NCBI GenBank assembly: GCA_902801625.1
Contig: CADCJI010000017.1
Span: 1 to 64,000 of the forward strand
Direction of reading: 5' to 3'
DNA from: an uncultured Bacteroidia bacterium
Lineage (GTDB): Bacteria > Bacteroidota > Bacteroidia > Bacteroidales > F082
Length of the DNA stretch: 64,000 nt
Part shown: positions 45,297 through 53,711 of the stretch, in pieces
Layout: every line of letters starts with the position of its first letter
Position numbering within the stretch: the first letter of the stretch is position 1
Position numbers and translations under genes: made by a program
Notes under the pieces: model-generated
What the model was told of the DNA's origin: nothing
Seen by the model: only the letters and a program-made list of their open reading frames with translations
Databases searched by the model: none

Positions 45297-45396
45297 ATCT
45301 TGAATCTTAAATCTTGAATCTTAAATCTTAAATTTTGAATTTTGAATTTTGAATTTTAAATCTCGAATCTTTGAATCCTTAAATCTTAAATCCCAA
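45294..45396 (+). repeat. Long heptamer-word array before the AtoE-type gene
   Basis: About 14 consecutive 7-nt words of consensus RAATYTT (AAATCTT, GAATCTT, AAATCTT, GAATCTT, AAATCTT, AAATTTT, three GAATTTT, and so on) between the truA stop and the next ATG at 45399. It is the clearest array of this kind in the window. Confidence 0.85.
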
Positions 45397-45398
45397 CC

Positions 45399-46748
45399 AT
45401 GTTCCAAAAAATCATCCGTTTTTGCGTAAAACTCGTTCAGAAATATCTCCCTGAGCCTTTCATCTTTGCCGTAGTGCTGACCCTGTTGGCCTTCATCATC
45501 GCCATGCCCGTGTGTAAGCAGACGCCACTTGAGGTGGTCGAGCATTGGGGCAATGGCGTGTGGTCGTTGTTGGCCTTTGCCATGCAGATGGCATTGGTGC
45601 TTGTGACGGGCTCTGCCTTGGCTGCGGCACCTTCGATTAAGAAAGGCATCAGTGCCTTGGCGGGCTTGCCCAAGACGCCTGCTGGCGCTATTGCTTTGGT
45701 GACTGGCATCTCGGCCTTGGCCTGCTGGCTCAACTGGGGCTTTGGCCTCATCGTGGGCGTCATCTTTGCCAAGGAAATCGCTAAGAAGTTGCGTGGTGTA
45801 GACTACCGCCTGCTCATCGCTTCGGCTTATAGTGGATTTGTGGTGTGGCATGCGGGTCTTTCGGGCTCCATTCCGCTCACAATGGCCTCGAAAGAATCTA
45901 ATCTTGAGAAAGTTACCAACGGCACACTCACACAACCCATACCTGTTAGTGAGACCATCTTGGCCTATCAGAACCTCATCATAGTGGCGGTGGTCATCGT
46001 GGCTATCGTGGTGGTCAACGCACTAATGCACCCCAAAGGCGAGCATGTGGTGACCATCGAGCCTTCACTGCTGTTTGAGGAGGAACCCAAACCTCTGCCA
46101 AAAGCCACCACGCCAGCCGAAAAGTTGGAGAACAGCCGCATTCTGTCTTGGATCATCTCACTGTTGGGCTTGACTTATCTGGTCATCAAGTTGTTTGTCA
46201 AAGGTGGCACTTTCGACCTCGGTGCGGTCATCATGCTGTTCCTTTTTTTGGGTGTCATCTTGCATGGCACCCCGTTGGCTTATGTCAAGGCCTTCGGTAA
46301 ATCGGTGGGTGGTGCGGCAGGGATATTGCTGCAATTCCCCTTTTATGCGGGTATCATGGGTATCATCACGGGAGTAGGGGAGTCGGGCATCTGTTTGGGC
46401 GAGGTGGTGAGTAATGCTTGTGTGGCCATTTCCACGCCAAAGACCTATCCGTTGTTCACCTTTTTCTGTGCAGCCATTTTGAACATGTTCGTGCCTTCTG
46501 GTGGTGGTCACTGGGCAATTCAAGCACCCATTATGTTCACGGCAGGTGCCGCCTTGGGCGTGGCTCCTGGCTTGACGGGTATGGCTATTTCGTGGGGCGA
46601 TGCCTGGACCAATCTCATCCAGCCTTTCTGGGCTTTGCCGGCCTTGGCCATCGCCAAGCTCAACGCTAAGGATATCATGGGCTTCTGCATCATCGACTTG
46701 TTCGTCACGGGATTGATCATTTGCGGAGGATTGTTGCTTTGGGCATAG
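45399..46748 (+). CDS. Short-chain fatty acid transporter (AtoE family)
   Basis: 449 residues with 10-12 hydrophobic segments. Family signatures: LPEPFIFAVVLTLLAFIIAMP at the N-terminus; WGNGVWSLLAFAMQMALVLVTG; LACWLNWGFGLIVGVIFAKEI; and FVPSGGGHWAIQAPIMFTAG near the C-terminus. AtoE-type carriers move short-chain fatty acids such as acetoacetate or butyrate across the inner membrane. The length is standard. The leader is a heptamer-word array with no obvious ribosome-binding site. Confidence 0.92.
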   Translation: MFQKIIRFCVKLVQKYLPEPFIFAVVLTLLAFIIAMPVCKQTPLEVVEHWGNGVWSLLAFAMQMALVLVTGSALAAAPSIKKGISALAGLPKTPAGAIALVTGISALACWLNWGFGLIVGVIFAKEIAKKLRGVDYRLLIASAYSGFVVWHAGLSGSIPLTMASKESNLEKVTNGTLTQPIPVSETILAYQNLIIVAVVIVAIVVVNALMHPKGEHVVTIEPSLLFEEEPKPLPKATTPAEKLENSRILSWIISLLGLTYLVIKLFVKGGTFDLGAVIMLFLFLGVILHGTPLAYVKAFGKSVGGAAGILLQFPFYAGIMGIITGVGESGICLGEVVSNACVAISTPKTYPLFTFFCAAILNMFVPSGGGHWAIQAPIMFTAGAALGVAPGLTGMAISWGDAWTNLIQPFWALPALAIAKLNAKDIMGFCIIDLFVTGLIICGGLLLWA

Positions 46749-46785
46749 AAGCAAGCCTCCCAGAAATGATTTTTTCTCCATGAAA

Positions 46786-46817
46786 TTTGGTGTATTTCAA
46801 TTCTTTTTGTATTTTTG
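46786..46817 (+). promoter_or_regulatory. Bacteroidetes promoter for the aldo/keto reductase gene
   Basis: TTTG (46786-46789), 20 nt, TATTTTTG (46810-46817): close to the full TTTG/TAnnTTTG consensus. The ATG follows 18 nt later at 46836. Confidence 0.75.
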
Positions 46818-46835
46818 TGGCAAAATCAGGTAGTT

Positions 46836-47867
46836 ATGAAGATCATTACATTAGGCAAGACCAACTTGAAGGTGAACAAGAATGGCTTTGGAGCCCTTCC
46901 CATTCAGAGAATCAGTGAAAAGGAAGCCGTGTATTTGCTGCATAAGGCATACGATAATGGCATTAACTTCTATGACACGGCGCGGTTCTACACCGACAGT
47001 GAGGAGAAAATCGGCGCGGCGTTTGCCGACAGAAGGAAAAAAGTCATCATCGCTTCCAAGACGGCTGCCACCACCATCGAAGATTTTTGGAAAGACCTTC
47101 ATACCACTTTGAAAAACCTGAAGACCGATTATCTGGACATTTACCAGTTCCATAATCCCGATTATTGCCCCCGCCCAGGTGACAAGGAAGGCTTGTATGA
47201 TGCCATGAAGGTGGCCAAGCGCCAAGGTAAGGTGCGCTTCATAGGCATCAGCAACCACCGCCAGAATGTGGCTTTGGAAGCTATCGAGCGCGATTGTTAC
47301 GACACGCTGCAATATCCGTTCTCCTATCTCTCTTCGGAGGACGATCAGAAGATTGTGGAGGCATGCTTCAAGCACAATATGGGCTTCATCTGTATGAAAG
47401 CCTTGGCAGGCGGTCTCATCAACGACTCCGCCTTGGCATACGCCTTCCTCAACCAGTTTGACCATGCTTTGCCTATCTGGGGCATACAGCGCGAAAGTGA
47501 GTTGGACGAATTCCTTTCGTATCAAGACCACGAGCCTGAACTGTCTTCTGCATCGTGGCGCAAGATTGAGAAGGAACGCGGTGAGATCTCAGGTGAGTTC
47601 TGCCGTGGCTGCGGTTATTGCATGCCTTGCCCGGCGGGCATCGAGATCAATAACTGCGCTCGTATGAGCCTCTTCTTGAAGCGTGCACCATATAGTGTCT
47701 ACCTCACCGAGGAATGGGCCGAGAAGATGAAGCAAATCGAGAAGTGCAAGCATTGCAACGCCTGCCACGAGAAATGCCCTTATGGCCTCGACACGCCGAC
47801 GCTGCTTGAGAAGAACTACAAGGTCTTCAAGGAGTATTGGGTGAAGAAACAGGCAGGGGAATTGTGA
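46836..47867 (+). CDS. Aldo/keto reductase with C-terminal 4Fe-4S ferredoxin domain
   Basis: 343 residues from the ATG at 46836. An earlier in-frame start would lie inside the -7 box. The AKR barrel occupies about 1-260 (GFGALPIQRIS; DTARFYTDSEEKIGAA with catalytic Asp/Tyr; VIIASKTAA with Lys; YQFHNPDY with His). Two Cys clusters follow, CRGCGYCMPCPAGIEINNC and CKHCNACHEKCPYGLDTP, as in ferredoxin-linked AKRs. Such enzymes reduce carbonyls or rearrange ring compounds. The gene converges with ferritin across a hairpin terminator. Confidence 0.94.
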   Translation: MKIITLGKTNLKVNKNGFGALPIQRISEKEAVYLLHKAYDNGINFYDTARFYTDSEEKIGAAFADRRKKVIIASKTAATTIEDFWKDLHTTLKNLKTDYLDIYQFHNPDYCPRPGDKEGLYDAMKVAKRQGKVRFIGISNHRQNVALEAIERDCYDTLQYPFSYLSSEDDQKIVEACFKHNMGFICMKALAGGLINDSALAYAFLNQFDHALPIWGIQRESELDEFLSYQDHEPELSSASWRKIEKERGEISGEFCRGCGYCMPCPAGIEINNCARMSLFLKRAPYSVYLTEEWAEKMKQIEKCKHCNACHEKCPYGLDTPTLLEKNYKVFKEYWVKKQAGEL

Positions 47868-47875
47868 TTTTTTTT

Positions 47876-47893
47876 CACGCAGAATCCGCAGAA
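47876..47893 (+). repeat. CGCAGAATC dispersed repeat copy
   Basis: CACGCAGAATCCGCAGAA directly after the AKR gene, nearly identical to the copies at 14500 and (inverted) 14618. All copies in the window lie between convergent genes. Confidence 0.65.
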
Positions 47894-47900
47894 TTATATG

Positions 47901-47937
47901 AAAAAACTCAGCTGTTCGATGAGCAGCGGAGTTTTTA
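47901..47937. terminator. Bidirectional hairpin terminator between the AKR and ferritin genes
   Basis: AAAAACTC-A-GCTG, loop TTCGATGA, then (G)CAGC-G-GAGTTTTT. The stem has A runs on the left and T runs on the right, so it would act as an intrinsic terminator in both directions. Confidence 0.75.
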
Positions 47938-47947
47938 TTGTCGATTG

Positions 47948-47975
47948 GTAGAGACGGTGCATGCACCGTCTCTAC
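47948..47975. repeat. Perfect 28-bp palindrome
   Basis: GTAGAGACGGTGCA followed by its exact reverse complement TGCACCGTCTCTAC, with no loop, just after the terminator and before the ferritin stop codon. It is a widespread type of palindromic dispersed element. Confidence 0.8.
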
Positions 47976-47983
47976 AACATTAA

Positions 47984-48496
47984 TTATTTCAATGGGCTGG
48001 GCGTGTGATATTCACGGGCACCAAGCTCCTTGTCAAGCATGATCATGCCACCGATATGGTCGCCAATCATTGTGGCTTGACGTACGAGGTCACGGGCATT
48101 TTCTTCCTCTTCCACTTGCTCGTCGATGAACCAGGCGAGGAAGTTGGCGGCAGCGCGGTCCTTGTCTTCGTCGGCGATGTCGCAGAGGTTGTTAATCATG
48201 GCGGTCACTTTCTTCTCGTGGGCGAGGGTGTCTTCAAAGGTGGCTAGGACGCTCTTCCAACTGGTCTGCACCTTGGCGATGGGGGCCAGGACGACTTTCT
48301 CGTCTTGTGCGTGCAGGTAGTTGATCATAATGGCGGCGTGGGCTTGTTCCTCGAGGAACTGCACCTTGTACCAATGGGCGATGCCATGGAAACCTTTGGC
48401 ATAGATGTCTTGCGACATGCTCAGATAGAGATAGGCCGACCACATTTCAGCGTTGATCTGGTCGTTGATGGCCTTTGCTAATTTTTTGCTAATCAT
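47984..48496 (-). CDS. Ferritin (FtnA-like)
   Basis: 170 residues. Four-helix ferritin fold with ferroxidase residues: MISKKLAKAINDQINAEMWSAYLYL (Glu17 site), FLEEQAHAAIMINYL (Glu-x-x-His), NFLAWFIDEQVEEE. It stores iron and detoxifies Fe(II) together with oxygen or peroxide. It is read after the rubrerythrin gene with a 97-nt gap filled by a word repeat, so the two oxidative-stress genes may share one transcript. Confidence 0.95.
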   Translation of the reverse strand: MISKKLAKAINDQINAEMWSAYLYLSMSQDIYAKGFHGIAHWYKVQFLEEQAHAAIMINYLHAQDEKVVLAPIAKVQTSWKSVLATFEDTLAHEKKVTAMINNLCDIADEDKDRAAANFLAWFIDEQVEEEENARDLVRQATMIGDHIGGMIMLDKELGAREYHTPSPLK

Positions 48497-48504
48497 AGTG
48501 TTAA

Positions 48505-48592
48505 TTTTTTAATGCGGAATGAGGAATTAGGAATGCTGAATGTACCTACCGGAGGCCATTCCGCATTCTGCATTCCGCATTCCTAATTCATA
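48505..48592 (-). repeat. GAATGCG heptamer words with inverted arms before ferritin
   Basis: On the minus strand GAATTAG, GAATGCG, GAATGCA, GAATGCG, GAATGG... then, after CCTCCGGTAGGTA, the complementary words CATTCAG, CATTCCT, AATTCCT, CATTCCG, CATTAAA. It forms an imperfect hairpin of seven-nt words, the same plan as at 5045-5118. Confidence 0.75.
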
Positions 48593-48593
48593 T

Positions 48594-49139
48594 TTATTCA
48601 AAGTAGCGTTTGTACAGTCCTTCAAAGCCTTTGCCATGGCGGGCTTCGTCTTTTGCCATCTCGTGGACGGTGTCGTGGATGGCATCGAGGTTGCGCTCCT
48701 TGGCCACGCGGGCGATGCGCATCTTGTCTTCGCAGGCACCGCATTCTGCAATCATGCGCTTGTAGAGGTTGGTCTTGGTGTCCCACACCACGTCACCCAG
48801 CAGTTCGGCGAACTTGGCGCAGTGCTCGGCCTCTTCGAAGGCATAGCGTTTGAAAGCCTCGGCAATTTCGGGATAGCCTTCGCGGTCGGCTTGACGGCTC
48901 ATGGCCAGATACATGCCGACTTCTGTGGCCTCTCCCATGAAGTGTGCGTTGAGGTCCTTGATCATGTCGTCGCCCGTGCCTTTGGCGATACCGACGACAT
49001 GCTCGGTGACAAAGTTCAGGGCAGCGCTCTCGTCAACGACTTTCCATTCGACGATTTGCTTGCATTGAGGGCAGCGCTCAGGGGCTTCCTCACCTTCGTG
49101 TACATACCCACAGATGGGGCAGATGAATTTTTTCTTCAT
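48594..49139 (-). CDS. Reverse-order rubrerythrin
   Basis: 181 residues. The rubredoxin-like iron site comes first ([19 protein letters not shown] plus PQC; four Cys), followed by a ferritin-like diiron domain with Glu-x-x-His motifs ([34 protein letters not shown] and [13 protein letters not shown]). The family reduces hydrogen peroxide in anaerobes. A TATCTTTG promoter lies upstream and ferritin follows. Confidence 0.94.
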   Translation of the reverse strand: MKKKFICPICGYVHEGEEAPERCPQCKQIVEWKVVDESAALNFVTEHVVGIAKGTGDDMIKDLNAHFMGEATEVGMYLAMSRQADREGYPEIAEAFKRYAFEEAEHCAKFAELLGDVVWDTKTNLYKRMIAECGACEDKMRIARVAKERNLDAIHDTVHEMAKDEARHGKGFEGLYKRYFE

Positions 49140-49183
49140 ATTTGTTCTTATTTGTTGAGTTAGTTTTACAAAAATTGCAAATG

Positions 49184-49191
49184 CAAAGATA
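49184..49191 (-). promoter_or_regulatory. Probable -7 box for rubrerythrin
   Basis: TATCTTTG on the minus strand (TAnnTTTG), about 45 nt before the ATG at 49139. Confidence 0.5.
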
Positions 49192-49261
49192 TATATTTTC
49201 TTTCATTGTGCTATCGATGACGAAAAATATTCTTTGTATGGACTTGCAAGCATTTTTTTCC

Positions 49262-49269
49262 TATTTTTG
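49262..49269 (+). promoter_or_regulatory. Probable -7 box for nusB
   Basis: TATTTTTG on the plus strand, 32 nt before the ATG at 49302. Confidence 0.5.
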
Positions 49270-49301
49270 CATTTTGTTTTCAAGCTAAACATCCCAACAA
49301 T

Positions 49302-50255
49302 ATGTTGAATAGAAGATTTTTGAGAGTCAAGGCGTTGCAGTCTATATACGCCTATCACCAGTCTGAGAGTTCCAACTTGTCGCAAGCTGAGCGTCAGCTG
49401 CTTGAAGGGGTTGACAACCTTTATAAACTCTTTGTGTATCAGCTTTCTTTCTGGGTCGAGATCAAGCAGTTTGCCGAGCGTCGCATCGAGGAGAACAAGC
49501 AAAAGCATTTCCCGACCGAGGAGGACCTGAATCCCAACATGAAGTTTGTCAACAATAGGATTCTCAAGGCTTTGGATGATAACAAACATTTGATCAAACT
49601 TGTGGAACAGTACAAAATCAACTGGGCCGACTCTCGTGAGGACTTCATTCGTAATATGTTCGTGAAACTGACGGAGACTCCCGAATATCAGGAGTATATG
49701 AATAACGGCAAGGACAGTTTCAGTGATGACAAGCATTTCCTGACCACTGTGATTGACACTTACATGCCTGAGGATGGCTTGCTTTATGATTTCTATTCCG
49801 ATCGCGATCTCTCGTTCAACAGCGACTATCAGTTGGCCATCTATTTGCTTTGGAAGTTTATCAGCGAGATGCCTGCCAGTTTCGATGCTTCCAGCATGTT
49901 GCCTCCTGTTTACAAGACCGAAGCAGAGGACAAAGAGTTTGTAGTCAAACTGTTCGAGAAGACCATCCTTCATGCCGATGAGTACATGGAAATGGTGAAG
50001 GCGAACATCTCCAATTGGGATTATGACCGTCTGGCATTGATGGACAAGATATTGATTTTCATGGCTTTGACGGAGTTTGTCGAGTTCCATTCCATCCCTG
50101 TTAAGGTCACTATTAACGAATACATCGAAATCTCCAAGTTCTACAGCACGCCAGAGAGCCGTCGTTTTGTCAACGGCATGCTCGACCGCCTCTCGACCGA
50201 ACTGAAAGAGCAGGGCAGGTTGGTGAAGACGGGCTTGGGACTGGTAGACAAATAA
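49302..50255 (+). CDS. nusB: Transcription antitermination factor NusB (long form)
   Basis: 317 residues, about twice the E. coli length, as usual in Bacteroidetes. The start MLNRRFLRVKALQSIYAYHQ is typical. The conserved NusB half lies at the C-terminus (DYDRLALMDKILIFMALTEFVEFHSIP, then VKVTINEYIEISKFYSTPES and RRFVNGMLDRLS). NusB binds the boxA RNA with NusE (S10) during rRNA antitermination. porQ follows after 57 nt. Confidence 0.95.
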   Translation: MLNRRFLRVKALQSIYAYHQSESSNLSQAERQLLEGVDNLYKLFVYQLSFWVEIKQFAERRIEENKQKHFPTEEDLNPNMKFVNNRILKALDDNKHLIKLVEQYKINWADSREDFIRNMFVKLTETPEYQEYMNNGKDSFSDDKHFLTTVIDTYMPEDGLLYDFYSDRDLSFNSDYQLAIYLLWKFISEMPASFDASSMLPPVYKTEAEDKEFVVKLFEKTILHADEYMEMVKANISNWDYDRLALMDKILIFMALTEFVEFHSIPVKVTINEYIEISKFYSTPESRRFVNGMLDRLSTELKEQGRLVKTGLGLVDK

Positions 50256-50312
50256 TTGCTCATCAGCGCAATAATAATGAAATAGGTGCCGTTATCCTCA
50301 AAATATGGAACT

Positions 50313-51362
50313 ATGAAACGAACAATCTACATTATATGCTCTTTGGCACTGTCAATCATCACTTTGCAAGCTCAAGCGCAAGTGAGCAATGGTTTGTATC
50401 GTGCTTTGACCGACGCCAATTCGGCCCGTGTGGTGGCTTTGGGTGGACTGCCTTTGCCCGTGCATGACGGCGACTTGCAGACGGCCGTGTTCAATCCTTC
50501 GGCCATCTCGCCTGAGATGAACAACCAGTTGACCTTGTCGTATGTCGGTGATTTCAACTTAGGTACCAATTTCGCCACGGCGCAATACAGCCACACCTTC
50601 GAGAAACTAGGCAGCTTTGCGACATCGGTGCAATATTACAACTACGGCACGATGCAATATGCCTCCGAGAGTGGCCAAACCGATGGCAGCACCTTTAATG
50701 TCTCCGACTATGCCGTTACCCTCGGCTGGGGCCGTGAGCTGACCGACAAATGGAGCATCGGTGCCAACTTGAAATATGCCGGACTGCAATATGAAAGCGG
50801 TCGCGCGGGAGCCTTGGGCGTTGACGTGGCGGCCACCTATTGGTCGTATTCCAACTGGGCCTTTACCCTCGCCGCACGCAATATCGGACGACAGCTGTAC
50901 TGCCAGGAGATGTATCTTGACAACAAATGGCTGCCGTTCTCGCTCGATTTCATGGCCTCCAAGAAACTCGACCACCTGCCGCTGACCATCATCTTGGGCT
51001 ACAAGGACATCCAGCATTGGAATAAACTCTTTGACGACCCGTTGCATCTGTATGACACGTATGACCCTATCACAGGAGAATATGCCACCCCCTCCAAGGC
51101 TTCGCGCTTTTTCACCAACTTGGGCTGCCATCTGTTGATTGGAGGCGAGATGGCCATCGGTAAGAACCTGTTCCTGAGGGCTTCCTACAACTATGAGACG
51201 CATCGCGAGATGGGTGTGCCCGAGGCACGTAGTTTGGTGGGCTTCTCGGCTGGCTTCGGCATAAGAATCAAGGCCTTCCAAATCGACTATGCACGCTCAA
51301 GGAACAACATCGTTGGCTCGCCCAACTTCCTGACACTCCGTGTAGATTTAAGTAAATTCTAA
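50313..51362 (+). CDS. porQ: Type IX secretion system protein PorQ-like
   Basis: 349 residues from the ATG at 50313. Signal peptide MKRTIYIICSLALSIITLQAQ. The beta-strand-rich outer-membrane protein has PorV/PorQ-family motifs (ARVVALGGLPLPVHDGDLQT, VFNPSAISPEMNNQLTLSYV, ELTDKWSIGANLKYAGLQYE). PorQ is needed for export through the type IX machinery, which the sorting domain of the 14685-17255 protein uses. The T9SS core genes are not in the window. Confidence 0.85.
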   Translation: MKRTIYIICSLALSIITLQAQAQVSNGLYRALTDANSARVVALGGLPLPVHDGDLQTAVFNPSAISPEMNNQLTLSYVGDFNLGTNFATAQYSHTFEKLGSFATSVQYYNYGTMQYASESGQTDGSTFNVSDYAVTLGWGRELTDKWSIGANLKYAGLQYESGRAGALGVDVAATYWSYSNWAFTLAARNIGRQLYCQEMYLDNKWLPFSLDFMASKKLDHLPLTIILGYKDIQHWNKLFDDPLHLYDTYDPITGEYATPSKASRFFTNLGCHLLIGGEMAIGKNLFLRASYNYETHREMGVPEARSLVGFSAGFGIRIKAFQIDYARSRNNIVGSPNFLTLRVDLSKF

Positions 51363-51366
51363 TGCG

Positions 51367-51417
51367 GCGTTTCGACAGGCTCAACGACCGCGGGTTCCTG
51401 AGCTTGTCGAAGGGCCA
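51367..51417. repeat. CCTGAGCTTGTCGAAGGG dispersed repeat pair
   Basis: TTTCGACAGGCTCA and, inverted, CCTGAGCTTGTCGAAGGG form an imperfect hairpin between porQ and recF. A related copy lies at 24400-24417. Confidence 0.65.
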
Positions 51418-51429
51418 GAATCAATTGTC

Positions 51430-52557
51430 ATGTATCTCCACGAACTCAAACTGACCAACTTCAAGAACTGCGAGTCGGCGGATTTGCAGCTGTCGGAGAA
51501 TGTCAATTGTTTCGTGGGCCTGAACGGGGCAGGGAAGACCAACATCCTCGATTCCATTTATTACCTTTCGTTTTGCAAGAGTTTCTTCAGTGCCTCCGAC
51601 AAGCAGAACATCCGGCATGAGCAGGATTTCTTCGCCATCCATGGCGTGTATTCGCACGATGGGAAAGATGACGAGTTGGTGTCGTGTGTGCAGAAACGCG
51701 ACCAGAAGAAGTCGTTCCGTTTCAACAAGAAGGAATACGACCGACTCAGTGACCACATCGGCAAGTTCCCTTTGGTGATGATTTCGCCCTATGACCGCGA
51801 CCTTATTAATGAAGGTAGCGACCTGCGCCGAAAGTTCATCGATGGCGTCATCTCACAGTTCGACCCCTTGTATCTCAACGCCTTGCTGAAATACAATCGA
51901 GCCTTGCTGCAACGCAATATGCAGTTGAAGCAATTTGCCGAAAGTCGCCATTTCGACCGAGAGTTGCTCCGTCTTTGGGAGGACCAATTGTCTCAATTTG
52001 CTGATGACATTCATGGCAAGCGCAAGCAGTTTTTGGAGGAATTCCTGCCGATTTTTCAGCATTATTATGAAATCGTCTCGGGCGGTACGGAGAAGGTGAA
52101 TGTCTTGTACCAGTCGCGACTGGATGAGAAACCCTTGTATGAACTGTTGGAAGAGAGTTTGCAGCAGGACCGCTATTCAGGCTACACCAATGTGGGCATC
52201 CACAAGGACGACTTGGAGTTTACTCTTGACGGTCATCCGTTGAAGCGTTTTGGCTCACAGGGACAGCAGAAGTCGTTTGTGGTTTCCATTCGTTTGGCGC
52301 AGTTTGAGTTCAACTATCAAAAGATTGGCTATAAACCCATACTTTTGTTGGATGACATCTTCGATAAGCTCGATGACCAGCGCGTGATGAAACTTGTCCG
52401 CCTCGTTGGCGATGAGCATTTCGGTCAGGTGTTTATCACTGACACACAGCAGGGTAGGGTGGAGAAGTTGTTTGAAAACACCAATATCGACCACAAGATT
52501 TTCGAGGTGGTCAAAGGCCAAGTCAAGGAGATAGGAGGTGACGATGGTGTACTTTGA
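51430..52557 (+). CDS. recF: DNA replication and repair protein RecF
   Basis: 375 residues. P-loop VGLNGAGKTNILDSIYYLSF (about 29-48), signature-region FGSQGQQKSFVVSIRLAQ, and Walker B YKPILLLDDIFDKLDDQRV near the C-terminus. RecF loads RecA at single-strand gaps together with RecO and RecR. Its stop overlaps the next small gene, and the pair is translated together. Confidence 0.97.
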   Translation: MYLHELKLTNFKNCESADLQLSENVNCFVGLNGAGKTNILDSIYYLSFCKSFFSASDKQNIRHEQDFFAIHGVYSHDGKDDELVSCVQKRDQKKSFRFNKKEYDRLSDHIGKFPLVMISPYDRDLINEGSDLRRKFIDGVISQFDPLYLNALLKYNRALLQRNMQLKQFAESRHFDRELLRLWEDQLSQFADDIHGKRKQFLEEFLPIFQHYYEIVSGGTEKVNVLYQSRLDEKPLYELLEESLQQDRYSGYTNVGIHKDDLEFTLDGHPLKRFGSQGQQKSFVVSIRLAQFEFNYQKIGYKPILLLDDIFDKLDDQRVMKLVRLVGDEHFGQVFITDTQQGRVEKLFENTNIDHKIFEVVKGQVKEIGGDDGVL

Positions 52558-52834
52558 TGTGAAGCCACTTGGCGCCCTCATTAAGGAATTCTACGAACAA
52601 CATCGTGGTGCAGCGTATTTGGATGAAGTCAAGGTCATCGAATCCTGGCCCAAGGTGGTTGGGCCTTTCATTGCCTCGCATACCATCGACCTTTCCATCA
52701 AAAACCATGTGCTGTTTGTTCGTGTCGATAGCGATGCCTTGCGTAGCGAACTAAGTTATTCCAAGTCGTTGTTGATGAAAAACTTGAACGAGATGGTAGG
52801 GAAGGAGATGGTTAAGGAGATTGTGCTGAATTGA
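52544..52834 (+). CDS. DUF721 (DciA-like) protein
   Basis: 96 residues from the ATG at 52544; an upstream GTG is less likely because GGAGGT at 52532-52537 lies at the right distance for the ATG. The DUF721 pattern is KVIESWPKVVGPFIASHTID and HVLFVRVDSDALRSELSYSK. Some DUF721 proteins (DciA) load the replicative helicase. It overlaps the recF end by 14 nt, a neighbourhood that suits a DNA-replication role. Confidence 0.88.
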   Translation: MVYFDVKPLGALIKEFYEQHRGAAYLDEVKVIESWPKVVGPFIASHTIDLSIKNHVLFVRVDSDALRSELSYSKSLLMKNLNEMVGKEMVKEIVLN

Positions 52835-52853
52835 TTTTCTGGCAGGTTGTCGC

Positions 52854-53711
52854 TTACTTGAAAATCAAGGCAAAAATCGTGACATTTGAATCACTTTGCT
52901 CAAGGAGCAATGTCCCGTTGTGTTTCACCATGATTTGTTTCGACAAACTCAAGCCGATGCCCGTTCCATTCGGTTTGGTGGTGTAGAACGGAATGAAGAT
53001 TTCCTCGGTCTGGCGTAACGGTATGGCTTTTCCGTTGTTGGCCACACGGATGACTGTTTGGTCCTCCGAGTTCAGGTCGGCGGTGATGCGGATGGAGGTG
53101 GCACCTGCCTGTACAGCGTTCTTAATCAAGTTGTTGAACACCATCATGATTTGACCTTCGTCTGCATAGATGAGCAGGTCGGGCGTATTGGCTTGATAGG
53201 TTAAAGTGGCACCTTGTTCGGCAATTTTGGCCTTGTTGAGGAGCAACACACGGTCCATCAGTTCGTCCACCATCACCGCCTTGCGGACGGGCGGCTGGGC
53301 CTGTGTCATGCTGCGGTACGACTCCACAAAGCGGATCAAGTCCTTCGACGAGGCCGAAATGGTCTCCAAGCCCGCCTTCACGTCAACGCCTTCCTCGGTG
53401 AGCAAAGCATCGCTCAAAGAAGCGATGGGCGCGACGGTGTTCATGATTTCGTGTGTCATCACGCGAAACAACTTGTTTTGCGAAGACTCCTCGTTGGCTG
53501 CGTCGCGCCGCTCGAAGATGCCCTTAATGCGGTTGAGGGCACGATTAAGTGCCGACTTCTCCTTGAAGTGGAAGTTCAACTCGCCGTCTTCCAAGGCGTC
53601 CATCATGAAGCCCACCTTTCGGGCATCGTTCCTACGCACGATAAGTATCGTCACCACAATCGCTGCGACGACGGCCACCACTACAACCAATATCCCAATC
53701 CAGACACTCAT
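52854..53711 (-). CDS. Membrane histidine kinase of an NtrC-type pair
   Basis: 285 residues. One N-terminal TM helix (about 4-24), no periplasmic sensor domain, then a short linker, an H-box VMTHEIMNTVAPIASL with phospho-acceptor His87, an N-box FNNLIKNAVQAG, and G-boxes GTGIGLSLSKQI. It is a minimal kinase probably stimulated through the membrane helix or cytosolic inputs. Its ATG overlaps the stop of the response-regulator gene by 4 nt, so the two are a matched pair. Confidence 0.94.
   Translation of the reverse strand: MSVWIGILVVVVAVVAAIVVTILIVRRNDARKVGFMMDALEDGELNFHFKEKSALNRALNRIKGIFERRDAANEESSQNKLFRVMTHEIMNTVAPIASLSDALLTEEGVDVKAGLETISASSKDLIRFVESYRSMTQAQPPVRKAVMVDELMDRVLLLNKAKIAEQGATLTYQANTPDLLIYADEGQIMMVFNNLIKNAVQAGATSIRITADLNSEDQTVIRVANNGKAIPLRQTEEIFIPFYTTKPNGTGIGLSLSKQIMVKHNGTLLLEQSDSNVTIFALIFK

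Noticed and set aside
49203-50090. Open frame opposite nusB
   Set aside because: nusB is a clear full-length gene with a promoter; the opposite frame has no recognisable motif.
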